64,000 nucleotides of DNA, from positions 55,720,528 through 55,784,527 of the forward strand of contig OY720345.1 of the NCBI GenBank assembly GCA_963082975.1, written 5' to 3'. Position numbers and translations under genes: made by a program. Origin of the DNA: Labia minor (Eukaryota > Arthropoda > Insecta > Dermaptera > Spongiphoridae). Under the pieces are notes generated by a model. That model was not told the DNA's origin and made no database searches. It saw only the letters and a program-made list of their open reading frames with translations. The stretch's first letter is position 1; each line of letters opens with the position of its first letter. Positions 45,781 to 57,429 of this stretch are shown here, piece by piece.

Positions 45781-46021
45781 TAGATAGATATAACATATAC
45801 AATAATAATATATATAATTAATATAGTGATTAAATTAAAATATATTTTTTAAATAAGAACACAAAAAGAAATGAATGTTTTATGTAATATACTGATTGAA
45901 ACAAAATGGATGAAAACCTTTTAATACTTTCAACCACAAAATACTATGTACAACTCGGGGGTACAGGGGGCGGAGCCCCCGTCTAGGTGTGAAGAGCGCC
46001 GAAGGCGCTCTGAGCAGCTAG

Positions 46022-46488
46022 TATATAAATAAAATCAACACAGAAACACACAATGAATAAAAAAAAATAATTTGTAAGTTCATTATAAGTTTAATAAATC
46101 TAAAATACTTGAAATAGAGAGATTGGAATTGAATATTGATGAACATCGGAAAATTAAAAATCATAATTCTCACTAAATGAAAGAAATATCTGTCAAACTA
46201 ATTAAATGAAATAACAATTTGAAAACCAATCTAAAAGTTCATTGAATTAACTTAGAGAATGAATGGTAGAATTGATTGTGCCATTTGTTTAAAAGAGACC
46301 AAGGATAATAACCCTTAAGCCATAGACTATAGAGGCACAAATGATTTTAATTGAAAGCTATTTTTTTTAAATATACAATATTAATTTTCGCATGAAATAA
46401 GAATGTAATAACTTCTTCGATAGTCAAAATTGAAATCAATATAAACATGTTTTGCGGATTCCTCTGCATTATAATACGTATTATATAT
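46022..46488. other. AT-rich stretch between Helitron and MITE
   Basis: Nothing recognised. Confidence 0.6.
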
Positions 46489-46915
46489 CAGGGATGGCCA
46501 CACTTGGTGATACTTAGAGCCATATTGAAAAATCATAAAAAATGTACTTTTTGTTGGGAGGGGGGGGGGGGGGCGTTCGTAGTCACAATATCAAAAATTA
46601 CAAATCCGTGCGCGATTAAAATATCTAATTATATTAATAATAAGTCGTACACCCCGCATGCAATAGTTCTGCTGTTGCTATTGTAATAAACTAGACAGAG
46701 TTAGGATAGATCGGATACATTTTACAACAAAGTTTTTAAAACATGCAGAATTAACTAAATTTGAAATTTCCTTTAAATAATTATATGTAAATAAATATGT
46801 GCCATGACGGAGCATTTTTCCAGTTTAATATATGTAAATTCTAAATTGCGATAACTTTAAATTTTTTAATTGAGCCACAATAAACTCAAAAAGAGCCACG
46901 GTTTGCCCACCGTTC
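46489..46915. mobile_element. hAT-type MITE containing a poly-G run
   Basis: The start is CAGGGATGGCCACACTTGG. The right end, read inverted, is GAACGGTGGGCAAACCGTGG, a weak TIR. The 8-bp flank TTATATAT occurs on both sides but is low in complexity. A G run of about 14 lies at 46560-46573. Confidence 0.6.
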
Positions 46916-47716
46916 TTATATATTATATATATACAATACAAAATAAAATAGAATTTAAATAAAAGAATATACAATACAATAATTTGAATAATAATAACAT
47001 AGTGAATTAAGTTTATTCTAAACTCTACATACACATCTAGTTCTACAATATATGTCAGCAATATTATATAAAAAATTAATATTAAATTAAATGAGGTTAT
47101 AAGAAACTCTGCATCACGTGTTATACTATTGAATCTCATTTAACTCAATTCAATTTGAAGCAAAGCCTTTTTCTCAGGTGATGTGAATTTCATTTCTCTT
47201 CTATCAAATGATAGAATTATATAAATAAAATTGATTAAAACACGTGTAAAGGCGATTAATTGAAAAGGGGACTATTTTTTATAAAATTTACGATTTTACT
47301 AAAATTAAAAAAATGATTAGTTACGAATTTTATTTTATTTTAGTTACCAAAAATTCGAATAGAATAAATTTAGTCTGTTTATAATGTTTAACTTTGCTAA
47401 CTGGCTAAGCATTATTGTGTATTGATTCCTATTTATCTGTAAATTCTTATTAATTTTGAAGACACAGCATCAATAGGTAATATGAAAAAGAAATTTAATT
47501 CGGATGTTAATGAGGAAAGTTTACTAAGACCGAGTTTGAGAGTATCAATGCCAGCATAAGTTAACTTAATTGGAATGGCAACAACTTGGCATGAATTGTC
47601 ACGAATAGCGATAAAAACATTAAAAAGTTTTTATTTAAAAATTTGTAATTAGGTGAAAAAGAATAGTTTGAAGAATAGAAAAATGAAAATAATTGTACAC
47701 ATTGGTGTAACTAGGG
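46916..47716. other. AT-rich stretch between MITEs
   Basis: Nothing recognised. Confidence 0.6.
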
Positions 47717-47896
47717 CAGTGATTCTTAACCTTTGTTTTTACCGCGGCACACTTTTGACGGTTTAAAAATTTGGCGGCACACAAAGAAAAAGATAAGTGT
47801 AAAAGTTTACCATATTGAAAAAAGTGGTTAGAACCAAATTGAAAAAATTTAGAAAAAAAAGTTTAAGAACCGCGGCACAGTGGTTAAGAATCACTG
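47717..47896. mobile_element. hAT-type MITE
   Basis: The inverted ends CAGTGATTCTTAACC and GGTTAAGAATCACTG are perfect. The target duplication AACTAGGG is perfect at 47709-47716 and 47897-47904, with TA at the centre. GCGGCACA motifs lie near both ends. Confidence 0.95.
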
Positions 47897-48084
47897 AACT
47901 AGGGTATGGCAAACATGGCACAACTTGGGCGGCATCTGAAGAGGGAGGGAGGGGGTGAAAAAACATTTAATGCAAAAATATTGATATAAATATAAATATA
48001 AGTATTAAAAAACTACGTAGGCAAAAGAGAGGCATTACTCTGAAAAAGAGATGAAAAAATGCAAATGTTCTTAAAACAAAAAAT

Positions 48085-48510
48085 CTGGAGTGTCTCCGCT
48101 CGACTATCTCGCAAATTTGAATTGAATAATCAAGCTTTTTTCTATATTTGAAAATTAATTAAAATTTTATTCTATCCGATCATAGGATTTAAGGTTTTTA
48201 ACATAATTTTCACTGATAACATTTTATTGAAAGCTGAAATTTTATATAAAATATTACAATTATATGTGCCCTTCTATGGTTTTGCTAAATTTAAAACCTT
48301 TACCTTCATTTTTCGATCAAGCTGATATTTTATATATAGCTGTTTTATACAATTTTTAATCATGTGAAAAACTATCAAACATATATCTTTATTGTTACGG
48401 TCACTTTAGAGGAAAAAGAATGTATACATGGTAGGTAATGGTCCTCTACCGAATCTACTACATTTCTCAAAAGTTGATAGAAAACTACGAATTTTGAAAC
48501 CTAGGTATCT
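48085..48510 (+). repeat. Interspersed repeat, family A (copy 3, rearranged)
   Basis: It shares TGTCTCCGCTCGACTATCTC at the left and, further right, TTTTTAATCATGTGAAAAA and AAAACTACGAATTTTGA with copies 1 and 2. The middle differs. Confidence 0.7.
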
Positions 48511-48945
48511 CTCTGGTTGTAAATGTTACGACAATAAAGAGTAAATTGTTCAATGGATAGGGTGAATAGATCATAAAAATTATTTTCTAACAAAATTAAT
48601 CAAATAACTGCATGCTAATGGCAAGATTCGTGAGACCAAGGAGCGAAAAATTTCTGGTTCGCTTGAAGGAAGCCAACCTCACGTGCAAAAGAACTGCTAC
48701 TAGCCTGAAGTTAACCACAGCCCACTAATAATATTAAGACTTCTGGAGACCTAACTCGCACTTACCCCTGGCGCGCACTTCACCGAAATTACCTTATTTA
48801 ATAATTAGAAATAGTTTTTAATAATTTAATTTGAATTTTTAATATTAAATTATTTTTTATTAGATTCTAAGAACAGGTTAGGTTTAGACCTGGGTTTATA
48901 TTATAGATAGTTGTTATTTTATTTTTGTTTTTAAAAATAATTATC

Positions 48946-49030
48946 ATGGCATGTTCTGCATATGGATGCACGAAATAAAAGTAAAAGACAGCAAGATGAA
49001 GAAGAATATGGGGAAAAAATTTCTTGTGTG
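48946..49030 (+). pseudogene. THAP-domain 5' exon, broken
   Basis: It begins ATG with MACSAYGCT, the start of a THAP zinc finger (first two Cys). A frame break follows at once, and another frame continues KSKRQQDEEEYGEK, as expected before the F-x-FP part of the domain. That part is found beyond the Penelope-like insertion at 51170. Confidence 0.6.
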
Positions 49031-49219
49031 TATTTTTAATTTCTTTGATATTAAATATCAAAACGGTATACATATATGATATTTTAGAAAATTTTCTAGG
49101 TAGTTATATTTCTGAATACTTACAGGAGGAATTTGTTAAGTAATAAAAAAAAATTTTTTTTTTGTGTATTTAGCTAATTTGATCTGAAAAAATAAAAAGC
49201 TACCAAGAAAGTTTTCTTA

Positions 49220-51064
49220 TAAATGAATTTATTAAAGCTTTTGTGGTTATTTTGATAATTATTAAGGGAATTTTTATTAAAAGACCACATTATTTGTATA
49301 AAATTATTTATTAAATTAAAATAATTGTACAACGTTTCAACTGCTTATTCTGCAGTCATTTTCAAGTAACCGTACGCTTGCTCCGATTCAAGCGGACTGA
49401 TGCATGTTGGTACACGTCACCTCTTATATAGGCAGTGATATTGGCGCCAATTTTTGGCTCCAATTTTAGCCGCCAATTCTTAATCTCAACATGAAGTCAG
49501 CAGCAATTGTCAAAGCAAGCGTTTACATTTGGATGTGGACTCCTTGTAAACAAATGTTAGTATTGACGAGACCATTGAGATTATAAAATCAAACATTACA
49601 TTAGATGAAATAACTCTCGAATTAATTGAATTTTGCCAAAAATCTACATACTTTATTTATGATAAAAAGATTTATAAGCAAAAAGAAGGATGTGCTATGG
49701 GTAGTCCACTAAGCCCAGTATTCACTAACATATTCATGGAAGATTTTGAAACAAAATTAGTCAATAATGCAATAAAGAAACCAAAACTGTTTTTTAGATA
49801 TGTGGATCATATTTTGATGATTTGGCCTCATGGTAAGGATTCTTTAGTTGAATTTGTAGAGGCAGCAAATAATTTACATAAAAATATAAAACTAACCGGT
49901 GAATGGGAAATAAATGAAGAGTTACCGTTTCTTGATGTATTAATAAAAAAGAAACAGAATAGATTAAATTTTGATATTTTCAGGAAAACAACTCATACCA
50001 ACAAATTCCCACCACCATCCATCACAAAAATATGGAGTGATAAAAACACTGCACAAAAGAGCCGAGGAGATATGCTCAAATGAAAACATTAAAAAAGAAA
50101 AACAACGATTGAAGGAAGCTTTCATAAACAATGGCTTCTCGGAATATGAAATTAGGAAATTCAGAAAAACAAAAAAAACAGAAATCAAAAATGAAAATGA
50201 AAAACCAATATACAGATCACAAATAACATTACCTTATATAAAAGGAACAACAGAAAAAATAGCGTCAAAATTGAGGAAACACAACATCAGAGTAACATAT
50301 AAACCACATAAACAAATGTCTTCTCTCACCTCAAATATAAAAGACAAAATTAAAAACGAAAATAATGGAGTTTATAAGGTAACTTGTGAATGTAAAAAAG
50401 TATACATTGGTGAAACAAGTAGAAAGATTTCTACAAGACTGTCTGAACATGAGAGAGCCTTTAGATTGAAACATCCAAATGAATCAGCAATTGCAGAACA
50501 TGCCTTAACAACAGGACATAAAATAAATTTAGATAATGTAAAAACACTTCATATTGAAAATAATTGGTGGAAAATAAAAATAAAAGAATCTATAGAAATT
50601 AATAATCATCCCAATAATATTAATAAAGAGGATGGATATAGACTTAATAAGATGTGGAACATAGTGTTGGATGAGTAAAATTTGTCAGATTAAATGAAAT
50701 ATAATTAATCTAATGTGTATTTATGTATATATCTTGATTATAGAAATAATATACTATCATTATTATAGAGACATAATGCACTATCATACTTCTTGAATGT
50801 AAACGCTTGCTTTGACAATTGCTGCTGACTTCATGTTGAGATTAAGAATTGGCGGCAAAAATTGGAGCCAAAAATTGGCGCCAATATCACTGCCTATATA
50901 AGAGGTGACGTGTCCCAACATGCATCAGTCCGCTTGAATCGGAGCAAGCGTACGGTTACTTGAAAATGACTGCAGAATAAGCAGTTGAAACGTTGTACAA
51001 TTATTTTAATTTAATAAATAATTTTTTACAAATAATGTGGTCTTTTAATAAAAATTCCCTTAAT
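49220..51064 (+). mobile_element. Penelope-like element with inverted terminal repeats
   Basis: Inverted arms of about 268 bases lie at 49261-49528 and 50796-51064; they share AACGTTGTACAATTATTTT and GCAAGCGTACGGTTACTTG, among other blocks. Between them are a partial reverse transcriptase and a GIY-YIG endonuclease. A 12-bp repeat AAAGTTTTCTTA at 49208-49219 and 51065-51076 looks like the target duplication, with about 40 bases of tail before the left arm. The 5' half of the coding region is missing. The element lies in a putative intron of a broken THAP sequence. Confidence 0.88.
49550..50678 (+). pseudogene. Penelope-like RT and GIY-YIG endonuclease, truncated and frameshifted
   Basis: The frame from about 49550 to 50083 has the RT core: EGCAMGSPLSPVFTNIFMED, then FFRYVDHILMIW, then LPFLDVLIKKK. 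The catalytic YxDD box reads YVDH, so one of the paired aspartates is lost. The frame shifts within 49971-50083, and 49971-50678 carries YGVIKTLHKRAEEICS, a Lys-rich linker and the GIY-YIG nuclease (GVYKVTCECKKVYIGETSRK, then RLSEHERAF and AEHALTTGH). The N-terminal RT region is absent. It is not active. Confidence 0.9.
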
Positions 51065-51169
51065 AAAGTTTTCTTAATTATAACAAATTCTGGTAATACC
51101 TCAATATCTCTGGTTTAAATAAAAAATTGAGGAATAGAATAGAAATTTTGAATATTTCACATCTTTCAG

Positions 51170-51375
51170 ATTTCCAAAAGATAGCAATTTAAGGGAGAAA
51201 TGGATAGACGCCGTCTGGAGGAAAGATTAGAAGGCATCAAAATATTCTTTACTATACTCAGATCATTTTGATGAAGAGTGTTTTGATAGAAGGTCGCTGG
51301 TATATGTTCGATTAAAACAAAATGCCATTCCTACAAAATTCACAGGATTCAAAATTCAAAATCCTAGAGCCGGTC
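51170..51375 (+). pseudogene. THAP-domain 3' exon, broken
   Basis: After an acceptor TTTCAG the frame gives FPKDSNLREKWIDAVWRKD, a TAG, then KASKYSLLYSDHFDEECFDR and LKQNAIPTKF. These are the second half of a THAP domain: the FP turn, the Trp helix, Cys-x-HF as YSDHF, and the C-terminal AVPTxF box as AIPTKF. The stop replaces a normally conserved position. Host gene or transposon origin is not clear. Confidence 0.65.
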
Positions 51376-51483
51376 TGCTTTTCAGCATATTGTATAACAA
51401 TTTATTTAAATTAATAATTTTGGTAATTAAAAAAATACATTAATAAATATATTTTTACTATCTCTATAAAAAGAAATCTAACA

Positions 51484-51943
51484 TTTATGTGGTTTCAGCA
51501 AGACGGTGCCACATGCCATACAGCCCGTGAAACACTTCAATTACTGCCTGAGACATTTCCAGGTCGTGTACTCTCTCGTTTCGGTGATCAGAATTGGCCC
51601 CCTAGATCGTGTGATTTAACACCATTAGATTTCTTTTTATGGGGATATCTAAAATCACAGGTCTACGTCAATAAGCCCACAACTACGCGTGCATTAAAGG
51701 AGGAGATTCAACGTTGCATTAACGAAATTCAGCCACATTTATGCAGAACGGTCATGGAAAATTCCGACAAACGAGTGCGTATGTGTATGCAAAGCCGCGG
51801 AGGCCATTTGCCCGATGTGTTATTCCATAAATAACCCTATCCTATGTACTTTATGAATCATTAAAAAAATTACAATCAAAAGACTAAAAACTGTGTTTTC
51901 TATTTAATTCAAATCTTGCGTTAATTTTGGGACACCCTTTATC
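51484..51943 (+). pseudogene. Mariner-type transposase C-terminal fragment
   Basis: An open frame 51487-51834 encodes WFQQDGATCHTARETLQLL, FPGRVLSRFGDQNWPPRSCD and LTPLDFFLWGYLKSQVY, the second and third catalytic-Asp regions of a DDE/DDD IS630-mariner-like transposase. The N-terminal half is missing. The sequence TTTTGGGACACCC near 51926-51938 looks like its terminal repeat. The Helitron C2 begins right after it. Confidence 0.8.
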
Positions 51944-52207
51944 AACACGCCTACTTTTCTGTTTGTATGTTATTATTTGAATGGCGATTCGGTGAATGGT
52001 TAATGGTTAATTAACGGTCCATATAACATCATCGACTGGGCCGCTACCATAAGGAGTGAAAATAGTGTCGAATAGAAATAGACGATATTACTTGGATTAA
52101 TCTTATTATACTAGCTAAAATTGTTTGTTTTATAACCACTTGGGGCGCTAAACAGTTTTTCAAAAAAACACTATAGAAAAAAAATATATGTATTTATTAT
52201 ATATTTA

Positions 52208-54632
52208 CTAGCTGCTCTTCACACCTAGACGGGGGCTCCGCCCCCTGTACCCCCGAGTGGTACATAGTATTTGGTTGAAAGAAGTAAAAGGTTTTCATCC
52301 ATTTTGTTTCAATCCGTATATTACAAAAAACATTCATTTCTTTTTGTGTTCTTATTTAAAAATATATTTCAATTTAATCAGTAAATTAATTATATTTATT
52401 ATTATTGTATATGGTATATCTATCTATCTATGTGGCTCAAAGATACTCGAAAGTTCTTGGCCGCAACAACCACATTTCTCCAAGTGTCCCTATCCTGAGC
52501 CCTTGGCCCATCTCTCTGTCGTCCCTTCCTACGCTCCATTGGTTTTCCAAGCGGACGTTTTCCAATCGGTCTCCCCACCAATATATTTTTCCTCTCCCAT
52601 TCTAGCCACGTGTCCTGCCTATCGCAGCTTTTTCCCTATTATAACCCTAACTATTTCTGAAGATGCAGAGAGGCCATGCAATTTCTTGTTATGCAGTCTC
52701 CTCCATTCCCCGGTGACCTCGTCTTTCTTTGGCCAATAAATGCAGGGAAGAATCCTATTCTCAAATACTCTGAATCTACTCTCATCTCCCAGGGTCATAG
52801 TCCATGCCTCCCACCCATATAATGCAACAGGCAAAATAATTTTTTTATATATTCCCTTTGATAATAATTTTCAAGAGATAAGCCTCTTTATTGCAAGATA
52901 ACAGGCGTTTCCCGATTGCAACCCCGATTTAAATTCTTCTCAAATATTATTATCCTTCGTGATTACATTCAATTTTTCTACATATTCAAATTCTACATTT
53001 TGTATCTTAAGATTTTGTATGTTAATACTCTTCCTCTTTGTTACTAAATATTTTTTCTTATCCCTATTAATTTCAAACCTCCATTAATTTTTCCTCGCTA
53101 TCTGCAATTGCAATTTCCTAATCTCCTATTATATTTAAGTCGTCTGGGTAACCTAACATTTTACAATTGATTTCTTCATCTTATTCTTTCTTTACTACCT
53201 TCAAGACAAATTTGAAGATCAAAATTTGAAAAAGTTTATGCTGATCTATATTGAGTCATGTGTATGTTTTACTAAAGTCTACAAATAATAAATAATTAGT
53301 GAACAGAAATATTGAATTTGCGGTTTTTTTCCTAATATCTGTCATAATGAAAATATCTTAATTAATGTTGATCGATTTGGCCTGAACCCGCAATGATATC
53401 TCCTAATATTTCCTCCGCCTATGGTTCTTAAGTATTTTCTATGTTATAATAGTATAATATATCTTGATCATTACATTTTGATATTTTATTTTCATTGTTA
53501 GATTATTATTGAATATTTTTAATTATAATGAAACTTGGGAAAATGCAAAAATAGAGACTTGAGACAATATATAAAATTAACGGTATAAAACTATAGATAG
53601 ATTACCAATATATACATTCATTAATAGTATTAATTTAAATTAATTGATTTATTTGTTTTTTTTATTATTAAGTTCAATTATTAATTTTTTTAGATCATAG
53701 TTATTTTCCTCCCTTAAAAGAAACTTATCTAATTCTGTGGTGCTAGGGGATTTGAAAATTATTAGTCGCAATATGAAGATTTCGCTTCAGTTTCTGTCAT
53801 GTCCCACCTCCGTCCAACAGTTATATTCTCTCAAGTTTCTTGCTTCTCTTAATCACGTGATCTATATATTTAATTTTTTTGATTCATTGTAATAAAATTT
53901 AAACAAATAAAAATTTTCACTTTGTTAATTTATATAAATTTCAATTTACACTGATTGTGAGTGATACGCTTTGCCAATACTCTGAATAATTTGAGTATAG
54001 AAATATTGAATGTTCTTAGCGAGATTTTTTAACCTTTCACTTTCAAATAGAAAAGAAGAAATATTCAAATATATAGAAAGAATAAATAAAAATTAAGTTA
54101 ATATAAATATGATCTAAATATTTTATTAAATTAATTAAAATGGGAACTTTTAGAATAAATGATTTAATTGAATTGATATTTAAATATTAGAATTTTTAAA
54201 ATAAAAAGTGAAATATTATAATAATTCTTTGATTGGGAATGGCTATGATAATTCATTGTTTAAAATGTTTCCGCTAGAGCCAGTGGGCCACGCCAGGCTC
54301 TTGAATGAACAACACGGAGAATTATATAAACTTTAAAAAATTAATTTCTGCGGTTATTGTTGACATATAAATAAAATTTATAGCCTATGTTACTCTAGGG
54401 GTATATAAGAATATTGTGATCTAATTTCAAAGAAATCGGTTCAGCCAATTCTGAGTCTATAAAATAGTAATTTTCCGGACAGACAGACCGACAGACAGAC
54501 AGACAGACATGAAAAATTCTAAAGTCACTTTTGGATTCTAGAGGTCATGAAACGCGAAGATATGCAAAAATTTTTAAATTCTGAGCAATGTGCAGACAAA
54601 AACCTTTTTTTATATATATAGAAGATAGAAGA
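52208..54632 (-). mobile_element. Non-autonomous Helitron, subfamily A/B (copy B), nested in Helitron C2
   Basis: On the minus strand it starts TCTTCTATCTTCTATATATA and ends with hairpin plus CTAG. The flanking C2 sequences TATATTTA and TGTATTATTG are directly contiguous in the C1 copy near 20355-20375. So the insertion lies exactly between A and T with no duplication, as Helitrons do. It carries the LINE piece (about 52440-53393) and a short TCTG tract near 54480-54507. Confidence 0.9.
52440..53393 (-). pseudogene. LINE reverse-transcriptase fragment carried in Helitron copy B
   Basis: The minus strand contains YGWEAWTMTLGDESRFRVFE, DEVTGEWRRLHNKKLHGLSA and, further 5', the other RT motifs seen in copy A. 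The frame is broken. It has the same extent and order as in copy A, so it moved as part of the Helitron. Confidence 0.8.
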
Positions 54633-55984
54633 TGTATTATTGAAGAGCACAAGTTCATTCATTTTAATCAGATTGATGCAAATGTGTAACATTTAATAAT
54701 TGTAATAAATAATTAAAGAATTGTATATCAATATTTTTCAAAGGGTAGAGCGAGAGCTCGGTGTCCCAGGTATTAATATTACCAGCCAAATCCAATAATA
54801 ATGAATCATTTTTTTAACTTAAGTACCGAGCCAAGGCTCAGGGTCCCGGTATATATTATAAAAGTGCAATGTGGGTATGTTTTGTGGAGGTAAAGGTTCT
54901 AAGGAAACAAACATACTATCAACAAAGCTCAGGGCCAGACACTCAAGTGCTGCGGAGTTCATTTGCAATCCCCATGTTTTTCCCACGGCCAATTATATGT
55001 TGCATGTTGTGAGTATGTGATACACAAATTGGGAAAAAATCACTCGAAATGCAATTAAACAAAAAAATTAAAAAGTTAGGCTAAGCAGACGTCTTAAATA
55101 TTATAAGAGATTCGGCAATTGCAATTACAGATAGCGAGGAAAAATTAATGGAGGTTTGAAATTAATAGTGATAAGAAAAAATATTTAGTGACAAAGAGAG
55201 GAACAGTATTAACATACAAAATCTTAATATACAAAATGTAAAATTTGAATATGTAGAAAAATTGAATCGAGGTATCAATCGGGAAACGCCTGTTATCATG
55301 CAGTAAAGAGGCTTATCTCATCAAAATTATTATCAAAGGGAATCAAGACCATGGACGCATAGGAAGGGACGTAAGAGAGATGGGACAAGGGCTCAGGATA
55401 GGGACATTTGGAGAAATATGGCCAAGAACTTTCGAGTATCTTTGAGTTATATAAATAGATAGATATAACATATACAATAATAATATATATAATTAATTTA
55501 CTGATTAAATTAAAATATATTTTAAATAAGAACACAAAAAGAAATGAATGTTTTATGTAATATAATGATTGAAACAAAATGGATGAAAACCTTTTACTAC
55601 TTTTAACCAAATACGATGTACCACTCGGGGGTACAGGGGGCGGAGCACCCGTCCAGCTGTGAAGAGCGCCGAAGGCGCTCTGACCAGCTGGTTTATAAAA
55701 TATACTTTTATATATATATGTGAATTAATATATATATTTATATATATATATATATATATTTATAAAATCTCATATTAATAAAAATTATTTATTTATAAAT
55801 ATAATATAATAATTATTATTCAATAATAGCTTTTACTTAACATAAATGCATAAAATCAATTTTGGAAGATTAATATTTTTTTTTGTTTTATTCAATTTGT
55901 AAATTTTCTTATAACTTCATCTTTCCTATTTCTCTTGTTATATTAAATAAATTTATCAAATTTAAATTGCACTAAAAAGAATAA

Positions 55985-56765
55985 AATAATATAAATATAA
56001 AAAAATTTTATAAAATAACGTTTTTCAATGGACTAAAAAGAATAAAATAATTTTTCTAAAAAAGCCTGACAAATATTATGGATGAATTGCTTCAACTTCA
56101 TATATATTGTCTTCATAAAAAAAGGTTATTCTATTCATTGTTTTGTTTCCTTTCTATCTTGGACATATACAATGTATATAAAAAAAAGATATTTTCTCTA
56201 TACCATCTGTGGGGAAGAAACCCCTCCTCATTGGCGATACAACTGATTAATAAGAATTCATCATTAATTTTAACGCTATGAAATATTTTTAAATACGTTC
56301 AAAATGAAAATCTATCATGAAATCAATATTTATGTTTTAGAATACATTGGAAAAAAATTAATCGGAGCAATACAAAAGGAGTTAGTTACTAAAAGTAATT
56401 AATCGCTAATTAATTACAATTAATTAATTATAATTCAATTATATTTCTTCTATACCTTCTAAACATAAATATAAGTATATTACATTGAAAAATAATAAAA
56501 GATTAATTTCTTAGCTCTTAAACTATCAATTTTATTGCATGATAAAAAAATTTGTCACTTTATGTGTTTAATAAAATTTTTATTATTACCTAAATTTGAC
56601 TTGATTGTTCATATAAATAAATTAAACTAAATGCGCCCAACGTTTTCCGTTGAATATGAAGCAATTCATCCATAAACTTTGTCAGGCTTATAGAAAAATT
56701 ATTTTATTCTTTTTAGTCCATTGGAAAAACGTTATTTTATAAAAATTTTTTATATTTATATTTTT
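55985..56765. mobile_element. Element with inverted terminal repeats of about 115 bases
   Basis: The left arm (AAATAACGTTTTTCAATGGAC, GAATAAAATAATTTTTCTA, AGCCTGACAAA, TGGATGAATTGCTTCA) is matched inverted at 56653-56765. The 550-base interior has no family motif. The class is unknown. Confidence 0.7.
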
Positions 56766-56814
56766 GGTTGTCCAATCACGTTGGAAAAGTACTATCCAAT
56801 ATTTTGAAATAAGT

Positions 56815-57428
56815 GGGGATAGAAGTGAGGGGAGGTGAGATGGGTGCGGGGGGGGGCGTGTAAATTCATCGATTTGACTTGTTCCAATTGTCCTAGGTTT
56901 GGACTAGTTGACAAGATAAATACCCTCGTGGATTCCCCATCCATTCTTGGAATAATTTTCGCCTTGGGGCAGGCTTGGGGATGCGCAAGCGTGTGCCTTG
57001 TAAATGTGCAACTCCTCGGGCTAACGGCGAGCGCAACATCGGCAGTAGTTCGGCGGCGCGGCTACGTAACATATCTACTGTCAGAGCTCGTTTCCCTCAA
57101 CCCTCGTCGGCACTTCCAACCAACACGACACTTGGAACGGATCGGTCGGCGTTCACAATCCAATCGAAAAATGGAGAAAATTCGCTTACCCGTTCAAAGT
57201 GAACTCATTCCTATTAATTATTAATTATTTTTTTTATTATTCATATTAATATTTTCATTATATTTAAAACAATTGATTTATTTTATTTTATTCATATTAT
57301 TATTATTATTATTTCAATTAGTTTAGTTGACATTCTTTCAAAGTGTTTTATTTAATGATTTAATGATGAAAATTGAATGAAAATATAGCAGAAAATAATA
57401 ATCATCCTCATCAACACGAGCCGAGTAG
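56815..57428 (+). promoter_or_regulatory. GC-richer island: candidate promoter and 5' non-coding exon
   Basis: About 370 bases (56820-57190) are far richer in G+C and CpG than anything nearby. They lead into sequence ending CACGAGCCGAGTAG|GTAAGT at 57428/57429, an excellent splice donor. The pattern suggests a transcription start and a leader exon of a + strand gene to the right, beyond this window. A short upstream ORF (MEKIRLPVQSELIPINY) lies inside. The 129-codon open frame here is not supported as coding. Confidence 0.45.
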
Positions 57429-57429
57429 G

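Larger units (their letters stand above)
43089..46021 (+). mobile_element. Non-autonomous Helitron, subfamily A/B (copy A)
   Basis: It starts TCTATATATATAAAAAAAGG after an A and ends with the hairpin GAGCGCCGAAGGCGCTC, six bases, then CTAG before a T. It matches the nested Helitron at 52208-54632. Its layout is a Helitron 5' body with a (TCTG)n tract, a LINE reverse-transcriptase piece at about 44818-45780, and about 230 bases of 3' end with a second GC hairpin (GGGGCGGAGCCCCC). No RepHel gene is present, so it depends on an autonomous element elsewhere. Confidence 0.85.
51942..55691 (+). mobile_element. Non-autonomous Helitron, subfamily C (copy C2), interrupted by a nested Helitron
   Basis: It begins TCAACACGCCTACTTTTCTG after an A at 51941 and ends CTGG at 55688-55691 before a T, with the GAGCGCCGAAGGCGCTC hairpin just upstream. 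Without the insertion at 52208-54632 it is 1325 bp and collinear with copy C1 at 19344-20639. The LINE-derived part is at about 55070-55440. It has no helicase gene. Confidence 0.88.

Noticed and set aside
52257..52834. Apparent genes from overlapping ORFs in Helitron copy B
   Set aside because: The + strand frames are antisense to the LINE RT remnant; the minus-strand frame is the remnant itself.
56835..57224. 129-codon ORF in the GC-richer island
   Set aside because: It has no recognisable domain; two overlapping frames are open because the region is GC-rich. A leader exon fits better.
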